64,000 nucleotides of DNA, from the NCBI RefSeq assembly GCF_900091955.1, contig NZ_FMDF01000030.1:1-64000 (forward strand), read 5' to 3'. Below are positions 63,566 to 64,000 of this stretch, one piece after another. Numbering within the stretch: position 1 is the first letter of the stretch; the number at the start of each line of letters is the position of its first letter. The notes beneath the pieces were generated by a model that was not told where the DNA came from, did not search any database, and saw nothing but the letters and a program-made list of their open reading frames with translations. Source of the DNA: Streptomyces sp. Ncost-T10-10d. Its GTDB lineage: Bacteria > Actinomycetota > Actinomycetes > Streptomycetales > Streptomycetaceae. A program made the translations under genes and the position numbers.

Positions 63566-64000
63566 TCAGACCTCGGGCCGCAGTCGCGCCGCCTGGTACG
63601 TGTCCGTGCGGTCCGGGGTGCCGTTCTTCCGCAGAGCGCTGCCCTCCTGCCATTTGGCCCAGGAAAGGTTCCAGTCGCCGTAGCCGTTGTCGAACGGCGT
63701 CATCATCTCGCCCTGACTGCCGACGACCTGGACGATGTCGCCCGTACGCACGGTGTTGAAGAACCACTCGGCCAGGCTGGTGCTCATGCCCGTACAGCCG
63801 TGGCTGACGTTCGCGTACCCCTGCGAACCGGTGGACCAGGGGGCCGCGTGCACGTACTCGCCGCTCCAGGTGACACGGGTCGCGTAGTAGACCAGCAGGT
63901 CGTACCCGTCGTCGGAATTCTCCGAGATGCCGATGGTCTCCCCGCGCATGCGTACGGAGTACTCCTTGCTCAGCACGACCTTGACGCCATTTCGGGTGGA
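63566..64000 (-). CDS. L,D-transpeptidase (YkuD), partial
   Basis: The C-terminal part (about 144 residues) of an L,D-transpeptidase that runs off the right edge. The catalytic Cys is in NVSHGCTGMSTSLAEWFF, with TRVTWSGEYVHAAPWS before it supplying the His and the substrate face. These enzymes make 3,3-cross-links in peptidoglycan. The N-terminal signal and Ig-like domains expected for this family lie outside the window. Confidence 0.93.
   Translation of the reverse strand, partial: STRNGVKVVLSKEYSVRMRGETIGISENSDDGYDLLVYYATRVTWSGEYVHAAPWSTGSQGYANVSHGCTGMSTSLAEWFFNTVRTGDIVQVVGSQGEMMTPFDNGYGDWNLSWAKWQEGSALRKNGTPDRTDTYQAARLRPEV

Overview
The window is a 64 kb stretch of a high-GC actinobacterial chromosome, almost certainly a Streptomyces. 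The support is the strong G/C bias at third codon positions, frequent GTG/TTG starts, leaderless -10/start arrangements, actinobacterial riboswitches (TPP, SAM-IV, probably c-di-AMP) and a gene order I recognise from the core chromosome of S. coelicolor: the end of the dcw cluster, metF/thi, bfr, aroH-trpE, pfkA, macRS-like, glkA, NlpC/P60 genes, trpD, qcrCAB-ctaE. I see no rRNA or tRNA gene, CRISPR array, prophage or complete insertion sequence. Almost everything is vertically inherited housekeeping or regulatory DNA.

Layout. 0-1.6 kb: ftsL and rsmH (minus), the start of the division/cell-wall cluster. 2-7.7 kb: beta-carbonic anhydrase, then a translationally coupled moxR-DUF58-transglutaminase operon. 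8-10.1 kb (minus): DUF3040, a methyltransferase and a HEPN protein. 10.2-13.8 kb: a degenerate ABC ATPase, a YhgE/Pip membrane protein and a TetR regulator with a palindromic operator upstream. 14.1-16.3 kb: DUF4126 protein and an FAD oxidoreductase. 16.4-21.2 kb (minus): Q/Y-rich membrane protein, metF, thiE, an Rv2175c-like DNA-binding protein, a ferredoxin-reductase-like flavoprotein and a small conserved protein. 21.2-23.6 kb: TPP riboswitch and thiO-thiS-thiG. 23.7-26.5 kb: PASTA kinase and endonuclease IV. 26.5-28.8 kb: metals and redox, with a CsoR-type box and DUF4396 protein, a molybdopterin oxidoreductase, bacterioferritin and its ferredoxin under an iron box.

28.9-32.5 kb: divergent aroH and trpL-trpE (fused anthranilate synthase) with a classical Trp attenuator. 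32.5-41 kb: D-lactate dehydrogenase-like protein, pfkA, a two-component system (macRS-like), plsC, a carboxylesterase, glkA. 41-46.4 kb: DUF5304, ArsA-like ATPase, SRPBCC protein, phosphoesterase and a long-chain acyl-CoA ligase with a candidate structured leader. 46.4-55.7 kb: two glycosyltransferases, a metalloprotease-like lipoprotein, two NlpC/P60 hydrolases, a NYN-domain protein, a rhomboid protease and a stand-alone Lrp domain. 55.7-63 kb (minus): a SAM-IV-controlled aminotransferase, trpD and the cytochrome bc1-aa3 branch (qcrB, qcrA, qcrC, ctaE). The window ends with a receiver-like protein and a partial L,D-transpeptidase.

Three genes (ftsL, thiO, rhomboid) are broken by one-base shifts located at or next to G/C runs. 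That pattern suggests residual sequencing errors as much as real mutations. The most unusual signals are a long leader enclosed by a 13-bp closing repeat before the acyl-CoA ligase, an interspersed repeat inserted in frame in the aminotransferase, two P-loop proteins with arginine in place of the Walker A lysine, a CsoR-like copper box before a His-rich DUF4396 protein, and a bldA-type TTA codon in the rhomboid gene.
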